Source: Rhododendron vialii
Lineage: Eukaryota > Streptophyta > Magnoliopsida > Ericales > Ericaceae
DNA length: 64,000 nt
Assembly (NCBI RefSeq): GCF_030253575.1
Contig: NC_080567.1
Location: forward strand, 37,167,501-37,231,500
Direction of reading: 5' to 3'
Part shown: positions 1-10,919 of the stretch, piece after piece
How positions within the stretch are numbered: position 1 is the stretch's first letter
How the letters are laid out: each line of letters begins with the position of its first letter
Position numbers and translations under genes: made by a program
Notes under the pieces: model-generated
Seen by the model: the letters and a program-made list of their open reading frames with translations, nothing else
Database searches by the model: none
What the model was told of the DNA's origin: nothing

Positions 1-796
1 CTTGTTTCACGGTGAACACACCACGTGTCCCTTTATTTGAGTAATTTTTTTTTGGTTCATTGGGTAACTTGGTTTGGTTTAGATAAAACGGCTCTTATCA
101 GAATACTCATTGGCTAGGCGATGGACGATAACGATTGGCACACCCAAGCCCAAACGGCAAAGAAAATCTAGTTTCGCCTTGCCAAAACCAGAATAGGTGA
201 AACACTTATTTTTTGTCCGTCATCACTCATCTTCATTTCCTTTTTAATTTTTTATCTATCCTATCCGTTGATAAATATATAGGTCTTCATTTCCTACATT
301 TATACTACTCCATGGAAGATTATCAATTTCTTCTTTACAAGATAATATCTGGGTAAGTTCTAGATTTTACATATGTAAAAAATACTTACAACAAATATCT
401 AGAATATTTCTAAAAAATTTTCTAGATATCTTCAAGAATCTAAATATTCTAGAACTCTTCTAGAAACAACATACTTATATCTCCTTCCACAATTAAAATT
501 TGATTTTTTTTTCTTGAGCAATTAATGCTACCAACACAATTTCAAAACACAAGTGTGTTCAGAGATGTTGGATTCACATGCATCAAACCGCTTCGAACGC
601 AATTATTTTCGGAGTTGCGTTTTATAGTTGTGTTTGTATACTTTTTGTTTTCGTTTTCAAAAGGGAGAGGCTGTTCAAACGATTACAAGGGCATTGGGTT
701 CAAATAAATAGAGTTGGACTCAGCTAATTTTGGTTTGAGACTGAGAAGATTGGGTGCCTAAAATGGCCCATGGCAGGCCCAGGAAGTGAGTACCAA
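1..796. other. intergenic, no gene seen
   Basis: AT-rich DNA with only short open frames lacking coding character. A TCTAGA-rich stretch at about 300-500, starting with CTCCATGGAAGA, resembles one at 12105-12300, so both may be remnants of one repeat family. I recognise nothing else. Confidence 0.5.
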
Positions 797-890
797 ATGA
801 AGTACTGTATAGTGGGAGTAAACTTTTCTGGTGAACCTCAGTCAAACCAATCCAATCGAAACTCTAATTGCATGTGACACATTAAAATAT

Positions 891-1278
891 GAACGATGCT
901 ACCCACACATATAAATAGGTACATATTTTACACAGATTTTTTGTGGGGTCCACATCGGGTCTCACACAAACAATCCGAGCCGTTCATTAAATGTTAAATA
1001 TTTTTTTAAGGGCTTATGCAAAAAATCAGCTCAATTTGATACCTATAGATGCTCAATCCAATCATCCAATTTTTCATTTTGATTTCCGGATAATGAATAG
1101 CTAGATGATTGGATCAAGCATCTATTGATATTGGATTGAGGTGATTTTTGTGGGGGCCCTTGAAAAAACGTTTTACATTTAATGAACGACTCGGATCGTT
1201 TGTGGGGATCCGAGGTAGACACCACAAAAAATCTGTGTAGAATATGTACCCTATTTATATGTGTGCTTAGACTTTTCG
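891..1278. mobile_element. fold-back MITE, Mutator-like 9-bp TSD
   Basis: The two arms are inverted copies. The left arm has CACACATATAAATAGGTACA, then ACACAGATTTTTTGTGGGG; the right arm carries the complement. The direct repeat TTAAAATAT flanks it at 882-890 and 1279-1287, a 9-bp target duplication typical of Mutator-type elements. It has no coding capacity. The same family occurs at 2553-2879. The outermost bases of the inverted repeat are degenerate. Confidence 0.75.
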
Positions 1279-1287
1279 TTAAAATAT

Positions 1288-1731
1288 TACAGAAAGGATA
1301 TCAACACAGATTTGTTTTGAACCCGTTTTGTATTTTAAAAAATGACTGGAGCCGTTCATTTTATTTAAAATACTTTGCTTAGGGGTCTGGTAAAAAATAA
1401 GTTCCATTGAATACCGGCAAGGCGCCAATTTTTCTTTAGAATTCAGGTCTGAATTCTGAAACAAAGTTGGATGTATCGTAAACGCTTTTACCGGTATCCA
1501 GATAAACCTATTTTACAGGAACCCTAAATAAAGTATTTTGAAAAAGATGAGCGGCTCCGATCATTTTTCAAAACCCGAGAAGGGTGCCCTAACCATTTGT
1601 ATGCGGGGTCTGTGTTGATAAAGTATTTTGAAAAAAATGAGCGGCTCCGATCATTTTTTAAGACCCGAAATGGGTGTCCTAACAATTTGTATGCGGGGTC
1701 TATGTTGCTACATCTGTACGGGTAGCATCTC
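1288..1731. mobile_element. second fold-back MITE at the same target
   Basis: This related but diverged fold-back element contains GAGCGGCTCCGATCATTTTT and ends near GGGTAGCATC. It lies against the right target repeat of the 891-1278 element and is closed by TCAAAATAT (1732-1740), which differs at one base from TTAAAATAT. The other promoter copy has no insertion here. It contains the 90-bp tandem repeat listed separately. Confidence 0.55.
1531..1710. repeat. 90-bp tandem repeat, two copies
   Basis: Units 1531-1620 and 1621-1710 have the same 90-bp length and differ at only a few bases. Both start AAGTATTTTGAAAAA and contain GAGCGGCTCCGATCATTTTT. The repeat is an internal duplication of one arm of the 1288-1731 MITE. 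Confidence 0.85.
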
Positions 1732-1952
1732 TCAAAATATTATTGTTACCATTTGAAATATATACTATATAACAAATATACAATGTACAAACAGACTATA
1801 TAGTTGATAAACAAGAATTGCCACGCATTGCGTTGTCGCCAATCCGAACTCGCGGCATCTAAACCGAGTAACAAAATGGTTTGAGGACTGGATCGAGTAC
1901 TTTATTGTGGAAGTTTAGGAATAATATATTATTAGGATATTTTATTTAGGTT

Positions 1953-2358
1953 TTGTTTGTTTGGGCGTAAAATATTTTACCTATTTTTTAGTGTTTGGCT
2001 GCGTAAAAAATTAGGAAAATATTTTACATGTAAAACATTTTCTATCAATTGGATGAAATGACTTACCCTTAATCTTCCGTAAGTTATTTTCCGAAATGAA
2101 CCCGCTGTCTTCTACTGCAATTTTCTTTGCTCAGTGTCCTCGATCGCCAGTCCTGACCCACGTTCAATTTCAATATTCTCAAATCTCTCTACTGTTTAAG
2201 CCCCTCTCTCTTTACATTATTTTATTGATTTTTAAAAAAAATTTCAAGTACCAACCAAACACCGGAAAATAAAATTTTGAAGTTTGTTTTCTAAAAAGAC
2301 ATTTTACATAGAAAATATTTTACATTGTGAAACATTTTACATCGAAACAAACGGAGCA
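1953..2358. mobile_element. MITE with GTTTGTTT termini
   Basis: This stretch is missing at the matching point of promoter copy B (around 3405-3425). Its ends are inverted: GTTTGTTTGGGCGTAAAATA on the left and, read on the other strand, CCGTTTGTTTCGATGTAAAA on the right. GTAAAATRTTT motifs repeat near both ends. No coding capacity. Superfamily not assigned; exact ends uncertain by a few bases. Confidence 0.6.
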
Positions 2359-2552
2359 TTAGTGTTACTTGTTTTGCATGTTTCTAAATTAGTTTGGGAT
2401 AAGATTTAATTTATATTTTCTCTCTCTTATAGTCTTGGTTTCCATGTTTAACTTTTCTTGAAGTACTGTATAGTCGACTCTTTTGCGGGAATGTCTTGGG
2501 CCTCTGTTTTGGGCTAGGCTTAGCAAAAAATGATAAGTGGAGCTTTGAAAAA

Positions 2553-2879
2553 CAGTAATGCTACCCACACAGATTTTGTGCACAGATTTTTTGTGGGGCC
2601 TACTACGGGTCCCACACAAATAATCCGAGCCGTTCATTAAATGTAAAACGTTTTTTCAAGGGCCTCCGCAAAAAATCAGCTCAATCCGACACTCATAGAT
2701 TCGAATGAAAAGTTAAATGATTGAATCAAAGACTTATAGATATCGGATTGAGCTGATTTTTTTAGGGAGCCCTTGAAAAAACGTTTTACATTTAATGAAC
2801 GGCTCGGATTATTTGTGTGGGACCCGTAGTTGGCCCCACAAAAAATCTGTGCACAAAATCTGTGTGGGTAGCATTACTG
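2553..2879. mobile_element. complete fold-back MITE, 9-bp TSD
   Basis: A 327-bp element starts CAGTAATGCTACCCACACAG and ends with the exact complement. It is flanked by identical 9-bp direct repeats TTTGAAAAA (2544-2552 and 2880-2888). Most of the element folds back on itself. The TSD length points to the Mutator superfamily. It is non-autonomous, and the clean ends and matching TSD suggest a fairly recent insertion. Confidence 0.88.
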
Positions 2880-2923
2880 TTTGAAAAATGGGCCAAGGCC
2901 TACTTGAACCTCAGTCAAACCAA

Positions 2924-3168
2924 CGATAAATTTTTTTGGGTGCCAATTGAGTACCAAGTGGTGGTATCTACCGCCCATCCGATCCTTCCAAACGTATTTT
3001 GGATGGTCCAAATTCAAACACTCTCTCTTCAATTTAGCCGAGCACTCTCTTTCCTCTTTCCATTTGCTTATATCTTGGCCGTTCAAAACATGTTCGAACG
3101 GCTCGGATGGGTTGCTGGGTATTCATAAAACGTGCACTATATACACAATTTGCACACAAAAATTTCTC
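2924..3168. mobile_element. short insertion with 8-bp TSD, hAT-like
   Basis: A 245-bp insertion is flanked by CAAACCAA at 2916-2923 and 3169-3176. The corresponding place in copy A (about 848) has no insertion. An 8-bp TSD suits hAT elements. The terminal inverted repeats are weak, so the superfamily is only a suggestion. Confidence 0.5.
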
Positions 3169-3574
3169 CAAACCAACCCAATCCAAACTATATTTGCATG
3201 TGGCAAATTTAGGTATTATTGTTACCATTTGAACTGTTTTTAGTTGATAGGAACAAGAATTGCCACGCATTGCGTAGTCGCCGATCCAATCTTTTTTTTT
3301 TTCACGAGTCGTCGATCCAATCTGGTGGCCTCTAAACATGGTAAAAATTATTGTTGAGGACTGGATCGAGTCTTTTATTTTTGGAAGTTTAGGAATGGTA
3401 TTATTATTAGGAATTTTTTTTTTAGTGCTACTTGTTTAGCATGTTTCTAAATTAGTGTTGGATAAGATTTAGTTTATATTTTCTTTCTCTTATTATAGTC
3501 TTGGTTTCCATGTTTTACTTTTCTCGACCTCCATTCCGAATAAGTTACCTTACTGTTGGGACCGCTGCTACTAG

Positions 3575-3582
3575 TATAAATA
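3575..3582 (+). promoter_or_regulatory. TATA box of the RGL gene
   Basis: TATAAATA lies about 30 bases before a plausible transcript start near 3605-3610. The leader would have an exon ending at 3752 (AGAG before GTAAGT), an intron 3753-4026, and a second exon that carries the start codon at 4045. Confidence 0.6.
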
Positions 3583-4044
3583 GGGTGTAAGCCCGGAGAC
3601 AAAAGCATCGATTCATTCAACAAAATTTCTAGCAATTTTCTAAAGCCATAAAGGGAATTCTTTGCCTCATATATTTTAGTTCAAGGAAAGCCTTAGCACC
3701 AAACATAGCCCTTCACGTCCCTACTAGCTAGCTACTTCAAGACTTCAGAGAGGTAAGTAATACTTGAGCAACAATTCTTTTACAGAATCATTGCATGCAT
3801 GGGTGCTTGAAATAAAAAAAACACTCGTACCGGTTTATGAAAAATGCTTTTTTCGCGTAGAAATTAGTTTCCTTTGATTCGAGAACATCGATATCTCTAA
3901 ACAAAACTGGTGGTTTTCCGAATGTTTCTTCAGACAAAAGGTTCCAAAATAAAATAAAATTGCCGAGCACGTTTGATATGTTTTTTTGCTTGTGCCAGAA
4001 TGAAAATTTTTCTACTATATATGCAGGAACCAGTGGGCATAAGA

Positions 4045-4668
4045 ATGGGTTCTGGATCAATGTCACCTCCGGGGGTGAAACTGCAGATTCAAGATCACCA
4101 TGTAAATAACTTTCCTTTGCTACTAACTTTAATTTGTTAGCGCGCTGTTATTGCTTTGATGTATAGCGGTGTTCCGAAATATAGTGTTGTTCTGATGCTC
4201 ATTTCCAAGCAATGGAAACGACACAACTTCATTTAAGTAATTTTTTTAACAGGGAAAAAAAGATGACTTCGATCAATATTTATGTTGCAAAAGTCATTTA
4301 ACTTTTCCCACCATCTGATTCAGGTGGTGATCGATAACGGCATCCTTCAAGTTACACTATCGAAGCCTGAGGGCATGGTCACTGGAATCAGTTACAAAGG
4401 CATCGATAATTTGCTCGAGGTCAAGAACGGTGAAACTAAAAGAGGGTAAACAACTGCTTTCTAAACTTTTTTTGATGCGCCAAATAAAATTCTAGGACTT
4501 TTATCGTGAACTGTAATTTAAGGAACTAGTTTTCCACTTTAGCTTCTGTTAGATGGTACTAATTTAATTACTACACAAAGATTTGCTAATTCTTTGTGTT
4601 AAACATGTAGTTACATGGTGGTTGTTTGGGATTCACTTGATGGACGCAAACAACCTCCGCAATGGTAT

Positions 4669-4712
<44 letters not shown>

Positions 4713-7700
4713 GCGAAGGAGGTATCCAACGACCAACGGATCATTGTGCAGGATTTTCGGAACAAAGTTTGAAGTAATAAAGGAAACAGAGGAACAAGTG
4801 GAGGTGTCCTTCTCAAGAACATGGGATTCTTCTCTCAAGGGCAAGCTTGTCCCCCTGAATGTAGACAAAAGGTTCTTTCTTCGTATTGTAATGCTACTAT
4901 TTAGATGAGAGTGCATGGTTTTGTTACTATTGTCCTAATTACTACATTGTTTTTTTTCCAGGTTTATAGTGCTTCGCGGTTCCTCAGGCTTCTACTGGTA
5001 TGCCATTTGCGAACATTTAGGTTTGCCAGAATGGCCGGCTTTCGGCCTTAATGTGGCCATGAATGCATTCGTGCTCCTAAAAGAGAAGTAAAACCATTCT
5101 CCTACTCCATCTCTATCTTTATTTTGTCATTATATAGCACAAAATAACTCGCGTTTTCTTTTCGAAAAATATGGGAATGGAACGAAAAGTAATGTTGTTT
5201 TGAACTATATCTAGGTTTCACTACATGGCAGTGGCAGATAATAGGCGAAGGTTTATGCCGTTGCCAGATGATCGGGACCTCAAAAGATGTCAACCCCTGG
5301 CATACGAAGAAGCTGTCCTCCTTGTCGACCCTAAAGAGCCCGAGTTTAAAGGACAGGTTTAATTCCTATGCAGTTGCTAAATACGGACCAAAACTTATTT
5401 TTGGAGCCCATGAATTCAACTGAAGTGTTTACGGAATAAATGCCCATGAATTCAACTGAAGTGTTTACGGAATAAATACCGAGTAGTGCTTGAGTTGGTG
5501 TGGTCATTATCATGGATCGAATACATACCCATTCGAATTTCTGGTTTGCTAAAAAGCAACAAAAATGAATGTTGCTGCGACTGATAACTATAATATGCTC
5601 ACAGGTGGATGACAAGTATCAGTATTCATGCGATAACAAAGATCTCCGTGTCCACGGTTGGATATCCATGGCGTCTCCTGACTCTCCTCCCGTGGGCTTC
5701 TGGCAAATTACGCCCAGCGATGAGTTCCGGACGGGTGGGCCCCTCAAACAAAACCTTTCCTCCCATGTGGGTCCCACTTGCCTTGCTGTAAGTAACTTTT
5801 ACCTTCCAAAGCTGACTATGGAGATCCTTAATTTGTTCTGCTCTAGGACTGAAGAAACATATCTCCAAGTTGGTTAATTACCTGCACTGTTAGGAGTTGT
5901 GGTTTTATTGACAGGAAATTAACGGGTAAAACATACAGAGAATTTATGAATTTGGCCTTTTAGGATGACCTGACTACATCAAAGTTGATGCTATTAACAG
6001 GTGTTTATCAGTCCTCACTATGCTGGGGAAGATCTCGAGCTGAAAATTGGACAGGGCGAGGCGTGGAAGAAAGTTTTTGGTCCCGTTTTCGTACATCTCA
6101 ATTCTGTGGAGGGTGGAAAATCTGGGGATGAGGCACTTACGCTATGGGAGGGTGCCAAAAGACAGGTTTGACTTAGCAAGTTATAAATACATTGATATTT
6201 GATAATATGAGACAGACTAGATTTTGATAGACATCAATTTTCAGATGATGGCCGAAGTCCAAAGCTGGCCCTATACTTTTCCAGAATCCGATGACTTTCC
6301 ATCATCAGATCAACGCGGCAATGTTAGTGGTAGATTAGTCGTACGAGACAGGTACATAAGCAAGGATTATATATCAGCAAACGGTGCCTATGTCGGGTTG
6401 GCCCCTCCTGGGGATGTTGGATCATGGCAGAGAGAATGCAAGGTGATGACTTGTGATGCTTAACTGTATCATTCTACAATGCTAGCTATAATACTGAGGA
6501 ATATATGAACTACGTACCCTCAACCGAAATCGCATCTAAAGTCATAATAGTAATATCTTTATTTGCGACAGGGCTACCAATTCTGGACGAGAACAGATGA
6601 GCATGGCTATTTTTCCATCAACCATATACGTACCGGTGACTACAATCTTTACGCATGGGTTCCTGGATTTATTGGAGATTATCGAAAAGATAATGTTGTC
6701 ACCATAACACCAGGTTTCTAATAATTTCTACCTTTTTCTTTGTCGTAATAGATTAATTATTACAATTTGCCTTAGCATTTTTATGTCCATTGGAAAGCAG
6801 GCTGTCACATTCCCTTGGGTAATCTTGTGTATGAGCCTCCTAGAGATGGACCTACGTTGTGGGAAATTGGCATTCCCGATCGCTCTGCTGCAGAATTTTA
6901 CGTACCCGATCCTGATCCGAAGTATATTAACCCGCTTTTTGTCAACCATCCTGACAGGTTAGTTTATAGGAATTGATTATCGAATGATTTCTATAGCACA
7001 GATATGAAAAAAAATCTCGCTTAAGCTTATGTTTTGAACCTTGAATCGAAAGCACTATCTTTGACCTGAAATAATCAGCTGCTTCTTTGATTTTCTTTCA
7101 GGTTTAGGCAGTACGGATTGTGGGAGAGATATGCAGAGCTATACCCTAAGGAGGATTTAGTCTACACCGTCGGCGTTAGTGATTATAGAAAAGACTGGTT
7201 CTTCGCTCAGGTCACCAGGTATGGTTCAAGGACTTTCGGTCATTGCAATTTCCACCAAATTTTCTGTTATTTTCCACATAAAAGTTCTTCGGAAATTTTC
7301 AAGCACTAGTCTACGCACTCCCATGATTGATTCTACGTAGTCCAAATAAGCTTGCTAGAAATTTTTAAGTAGTGAAATACACGGGTGAACATGTAAAAAT
7401 AGTCTCGAATTATCATCAAACTAGGCACAACTTGTCATTTCTTTTAGTAGTTCCAACGATGAACAAAGATGGCACAATATTCCGTTAGTTAGCAACGGCA
7501 AACTAGGAGCAATCTTCACTTATCTTACTATTTACTTTCAAAATTTGGCATTTGCATTTGCAGGAGGAAAAACGACAACACATATCAAGGGACCACATGG
7601 CAGATCAAGTTCAAACTCGACATGGTAGATCAAACCGGAACCTACAAACTAAGAGTGGCACTAGCAGCTGCAAATCTCGGCGAATTGCAGGTTCAAAACA

Positions 7701-8045
7701 TCAACTTAAAACCCACTACGGAATATATCTCTCTCTTCATGTATGATTAAACTCTTTACTGAATAAGAATAACTTTTCTAGGTCCGCGTTAACGATCCAA
7801 ACCCAACACGACCTCTGTTTTCAAGCGGACTAATCGGAAGGGATAACGTGGTGGCTAGACATGGCATCCACGGACTATATTGGCTGTTCAACGTGGAGAT
7901 TCCAAATGCTGCTTTGGTGAAAGGGGAGTACAATACGATTTATCTGACGCAGCCAAGGGGACAATCATCTTTGCAGAATCTCATGTACGACTACATTCGC
8001 TTGGAAGGTCCCCCGACCAAAGGCCACCAAATGAGTTACCTTTAG
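4045..8045 (+). CDS. rhamnogalacturonate lyase, PL4 (14 exons)
   Basis: This enzyme cleaves the rhamnose-galacturonate backbone of rhamnogalacturonan I by beta-elimination in pectin turnover. Exons: 4045-4101, 4324-4445, 4611-4664, 4752-4871, 4962-5087, 5215-5356, 5605-5787, 6001-6165, 6245-6442, 6572-6713, 6801-6957, 7102-7218, 7564-7690 and 7782-8045. All introns are GT-AG and the frame holds throughout, giving 657 aa, the usual plant length. The N-terminal PL4 beta-sandwich covers about residues 10-320 (RGSSGFYWYAI, VGFWQITPSDEFRTGGPLKQ). An fn3-like domain spans about 347-430 (GNVSGRLVVRDR, NLYAWVPGFIGDY). A CBM-like C-terminal domain spans about 455-655 (LWEIGIPDRSAAEFY, ending SLQNLMYDYIRLEGP). 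Residue 1 is followed by polar sequence with no signal peptide, as in some family members. Intron 3 holds a CT microsatellite and intron 6 a 36-bp tandem repeat. The gene looks intact. Confidence 0.95.
4668..4710. repeat. CT microsatellite in RGL intron 3
   Basis: A run of about twenty CT units starts a few bases after the exon 3 donor. The intron is only 87 bp, so the repeat fills about half of it. Confidence 0.9.
5406..5477. repeat. 36-bp tandem repeat in RGL intron 6
   Basis: Two adjacent identical units, 5406-5441 and 5442-5477, contain CCCATGAATTCAACTGAAGT. Their identity suggests a recent duplication. Confidence 0.9.
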
Positions 8046-8900
8046 AGAAGTGCTGAAATGGGACCTAAGAGGCTGTTTGGATCAGCCCTTATATATAATA
8101 TAGTAGTTTTTTTAGTATTTGGTAACACTATATATAGTCCAATATAGTTGTTTTCGGTTGTTCCAAAACAGTGTTATTTCCAGTTTTAGTATTGACATTA
8201 CACGTCTATATATGTGTTCTCTCGGTGTTTTTTGTTTGGGGAAGCGTTAAGTGAATTTTTTTTAACCGGCGCATTAATGAGTAGTTAGATTACTAACTAG
8301 CTACGAAGGACCAACTGTTGCTGCATCAAGTCAAACCTACTACATCACCGTAAGGGTTGGTGTGGAGTGGCTCAACCTTGTTCTCTGGGGTTATGATTTA
8401 AAAGCTTCTGTAGCAAGAACAAGGGTTGGTCTAGTGGCTCACTTTTAACCTGATGTTTTGTGATGTATGAGGCGTGATTCCTAGAAAACCTTCCGAATTG
8501 CACAATTTTTCATCTCCAGCCCATTTCCAAAAAACTCCAAAATGGAGAATAGATGTTGAGGGGAGATTTGTAATTTATCTTCCTTCTTCTTCTTTTTTTC
8601 AATTTTTTGTACTTTATGAGAATCTTGGAGGGATCCATCGTCTTTTATAAATATTCGGTCTCCAAAATAGAGGTATAGTGTCTCTCCAAAATTCTCCCAT
8701 AAAATAAAAAAATTTGAAAAAACTAAGGGATAAATTACAATAGCATCATCAATATGTCACTTTCATTCTCTATTTTGGAGTTTTAATTGGCTGAATCTAG
8801 GTGCTGTGGGGGAGTATTTTATTTGTTGGTTGGTACTGAATTTTACTATATCACGGGTTGGTATTAACTTCTCATTTGTTGGCCTTTCGGGCAACGGTTC
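8046..8900. other. 3' flank of RGL gene, no gene seen
   Basis: AT-rich DNA that begins with the 3' untranslated region of the lyase gene. No open frame with coding character and no recognised repeat were found. Confidence 0.5.
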
Positions 8901-8902
8901 AG

Positions 8903-9274
8903 AGCAGTTGGTTTCCAACCAATGTGGACCCTTTCCGGACTTACAATAATGATCGGAATCGTCCATTTTTTAGAGATCGTTGAGAACATTGACCCTACCA
9001 AAAGTCACGTTGATTGGATATCGTTTGATATGATATCGAAATGCATTAAGTTTGAAAAAAAGAAAGAATGTGCAACACTAGATTGCAACCCTTTTGACAC
9101 AATTATCCAAAGATAAATGCATTTCAATATCATATCAATGAATATCCAATCAACGTGATTTTTGGCGTAATCAATGTTCTCGACGAGCTCTGAAAAATAA
9201 ACGGTTCTGATTATTGTTGTGGGCCAAAAAAAGGGCCCACAAACAGTCCAAAACTGGACCAAACTGATTGGAAC
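8903..9274. mobile_element. fold-back MITE
   Basis: Long inverted arms lie at about 8903-9045 and 9115-9274. The left arm carries GAGAACATTGA, CACGTTGATTGGATAT and GATATGATATCGAAATGCAT; the right arm carries the complement with few changes. The centre is a short unrelated spacer. No target duplication was recognised and there is no coding capacity. Confidence 0.65.
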
Positions 9275-9279
9275 TCCAA

Positions 9280-10140
9280 CTTATTTAAAATGGAAGAACT
9301 TATTTACCCTCAAAACAAGTGACAATCCAATCTGGGGTATAAAATAAAAATAAAAAAAATACCAAAGTTGGTGTATATAATTTCAGTGAGCAGGCACAAG
9401 AAATTAACCTCACTGATCTCCTTCTCAATCTCTGCTAGAAGGAAGCTCACCAAAATCTCACCAAAATACTTGCCCACAGAAAGAAATCTCACCAAAATCC
9501 TTGCCCACATATGCAGCTCACCAGGATGCAGCTACTGTTCTTCTCCACCGGTTTGTAGTAATCCAATTAACTGTCTCAAACTCGTAACGACACTTCTTGG
9601 TCCACAGCTCCCACATCAAACACGAACAGGGTAAGTGCGCATCAGTTGAAACAAAACTGTAAACCACAGGAACATTCAACTTCACAAAATTCAAAATTCA
9701 TCATCTTCAACATGAATCGAATTCCCGTAGCGGGGAGTTCTTGGCCACCATTTAACCATTTTATTATCCTCGATATACGACTCAAGCAGAAAACGATCAA
9801 ATTTGTCCACTAAACCAAGATGCCTCATCCTAACAAGATTTCTTATAATAGCTTCATCACAGATAGCATTACATTTGTGAGCCATGCACCTAATACGCTT
9901 ACTCTAACCCTCATCTATCTTCACAATAAAATGCTCTGTCCAACCTAAAAGCAAGAACCTAAATATATGAAACATAAACCCCAATACAAATTATATGTTT
10001 TAGAATGATATTTCCGCAATAAGTTTTATTTCTAAACAACCTAGTAGTAAATACACTCCCCAACAAGAAGTTTAAAACTCCCGAGGAAGGTAGTTCCCAA
10101 CTATCGAGTAAGTAGAACAGTAGTAGGATCCTTAAATACA
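9280..10140. other. no confirmed gene; one unassigned small frame
   Basis: The stretch contains repeated CTCACCAAAAT blocks (9440-9510). On the minus strand an ATG-started frame (9691-9885, 64 aa, including MRHLGLVDKFDRFL) could be a remnant exon linked to the F-box relic at 10141-10674, because it lies downstream on the same strand. I do not recognise it. Confidence 0.3.
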
Positions 10141-10674
10141 ATAACTAGATCCTTTTTCCTTGTACCGAAAATTGAAGGCCTAGCATTTCATATCTTTTTG
10201 TTGTGCTGATAATTTGCTTCCCGGGTGCTGTCCTTACACGGTAGTCTCGCGTTCATTCCACAAAGACATTCAAATGAACCCACATTCTCTCCAACCAAGG
10301 ACTCCATTTAGCATCCATAACCTTGGACAGCTGAAAAGAGAGATCAGTAGAGTTAGATTTATCAATTGAGATACAATTTACACTACTATAGGCAGTGCAG
10401 AAGTTACCTTTTGCTCGGGGTGGCAATATTGCCCCAAGTGCCTAAGCAACTGCGATGGCAAAAGGTAGTATTGAATTTGGAACTCGCACTCATCTTGCAA
10501 GATGCTTATGGCGCCAAACATCCTTTTGGATGTCAGTTGAATCTGGATTTGTTCGGGCCTTGGCAGCCAGGACACGATTTGCCAGATGACATCATCCGGC
10601 AAATATGTGTCCAAAGCTGGAGTTGAACGAGGGGCGGGGCGCCGCTGCCACAAAAGGAGAGGCAATGTTACCAA
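10141..10674 (-). pseudogene. F-box gene relic, copy A
   Basis: F-box proteins are substrate receptors of SCF ubiquitin ligases and bind SKP1 through the F-box. Exon 10408-10674 (minus strand) encodes YLPDDVIWQIVSWLPR followed by IQLTSKRMFGAISILQD, a clear F-box core. It ends at a GT donor and joins in phase to a second exon starting at 10330 (LSKVMDAKWSPWLERMWV). That exon meets an in-frame TGA at 10253-10255 and stays open beyond it to about 10145. The position matching the ATG of copy B reads TTG here. Lost start plus early stop suggest a decayed gene, though a short protein with another start cannot be excluded. It is paralogous to 18897-19348. Confidence 0.6.
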
Positions 10675-10818
10675 ACTTCGGTTTGCAGCGCAAATGAATC
10701 TTGTTGAATCCTAAAAACATATAAGTGCACACAAGTACAACAAATGTTCAAAATTTGTTACAATAAAACAGGGACAGGAAAGTGTGGGTAAAGCAAGTGA
10801 TTTCAGTTTAAGACATAC

Positions 10819-10912
10819 CTTAAGATCATCTTTCAACGTACACAAAATCATGGTCACATTCATCTAGCCCCTCTCTTACAAGTTCATCAGGTACAGGATC
10901 TTCAGTAGTATC
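10819..10912 (-). pseudogene. SNF2 (DRD1/CHR35-like) exon relic, copy A
   Basis: The minus-strand exon has good splice signals on both sides and reads VPDELVREGLDECDHDFV. It then needs a one-base shift to read LKDDL, the order known in plant DRD1/CHR35-type SNF2 remodelers (silencing by RNA-directed DNA methylation). The following intron (10721-10818) is about 90% identical by eye to 19972-20069 of copy B. No ATPase exons are present. It lies just upstream, on the same strand, of F-box copy A. Confidence 0.5.
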
Positions 10913-10919
10913 CTAAAAG

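Larger units (their letters stand above)
797..2460. repeat. promoter tandem duplication, copy A
   Basis: With 2461-3530 this forms a direct tandem duplication upstream of the rhamnogalacturonate lyase gene. Shared blocks in the same order are: GAAGTACTGTATAGT (about 803 and 2459), GAACCTCAGTCAAACCAA (about 833 and 2906), the CATGTGRCA block (871 and 3196), ATTATTGTTACCATTTGAA (1740 and 3216), AAGAATTGCCACGCATTGCG (about 1812 and 3255), and the stretch ending TCTTGGTTTCCATGTTT (about 2432 and 3497). The blocks are separated by transposon-like insertions in one copy or the other, so each copy serves as the empty site for the other. Confidence 0.75.
2461..3530. repeat. promoter tandem duplication, copy B
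   Basis: This is the downstream copy of the duplication described for 797-2460 and abuts the proximal promoter of the rhamnogalacturonate lyase gene. It carries its own insertions at 2553-2879 and 2924-3168 but lacks those found in copy A. Confidence 0.75.

Noticed and set aside
1043-1464. Overlapping small frames near the window start
   Set aside because: They fall in palindromic MITE arms and mirror each other on the two strands.
4611-4916. Frames with long Leu-Ser or Arg-Glu repeats
   Set aside because: They translate the CT microsatellite of an intron.
9691-9885. 64-codon minus-strand frame with an ATG
   Set aside because: It has some coding look but no recognised domain and no proven splice link to the F-box relic, so it is noted only as unassigned.
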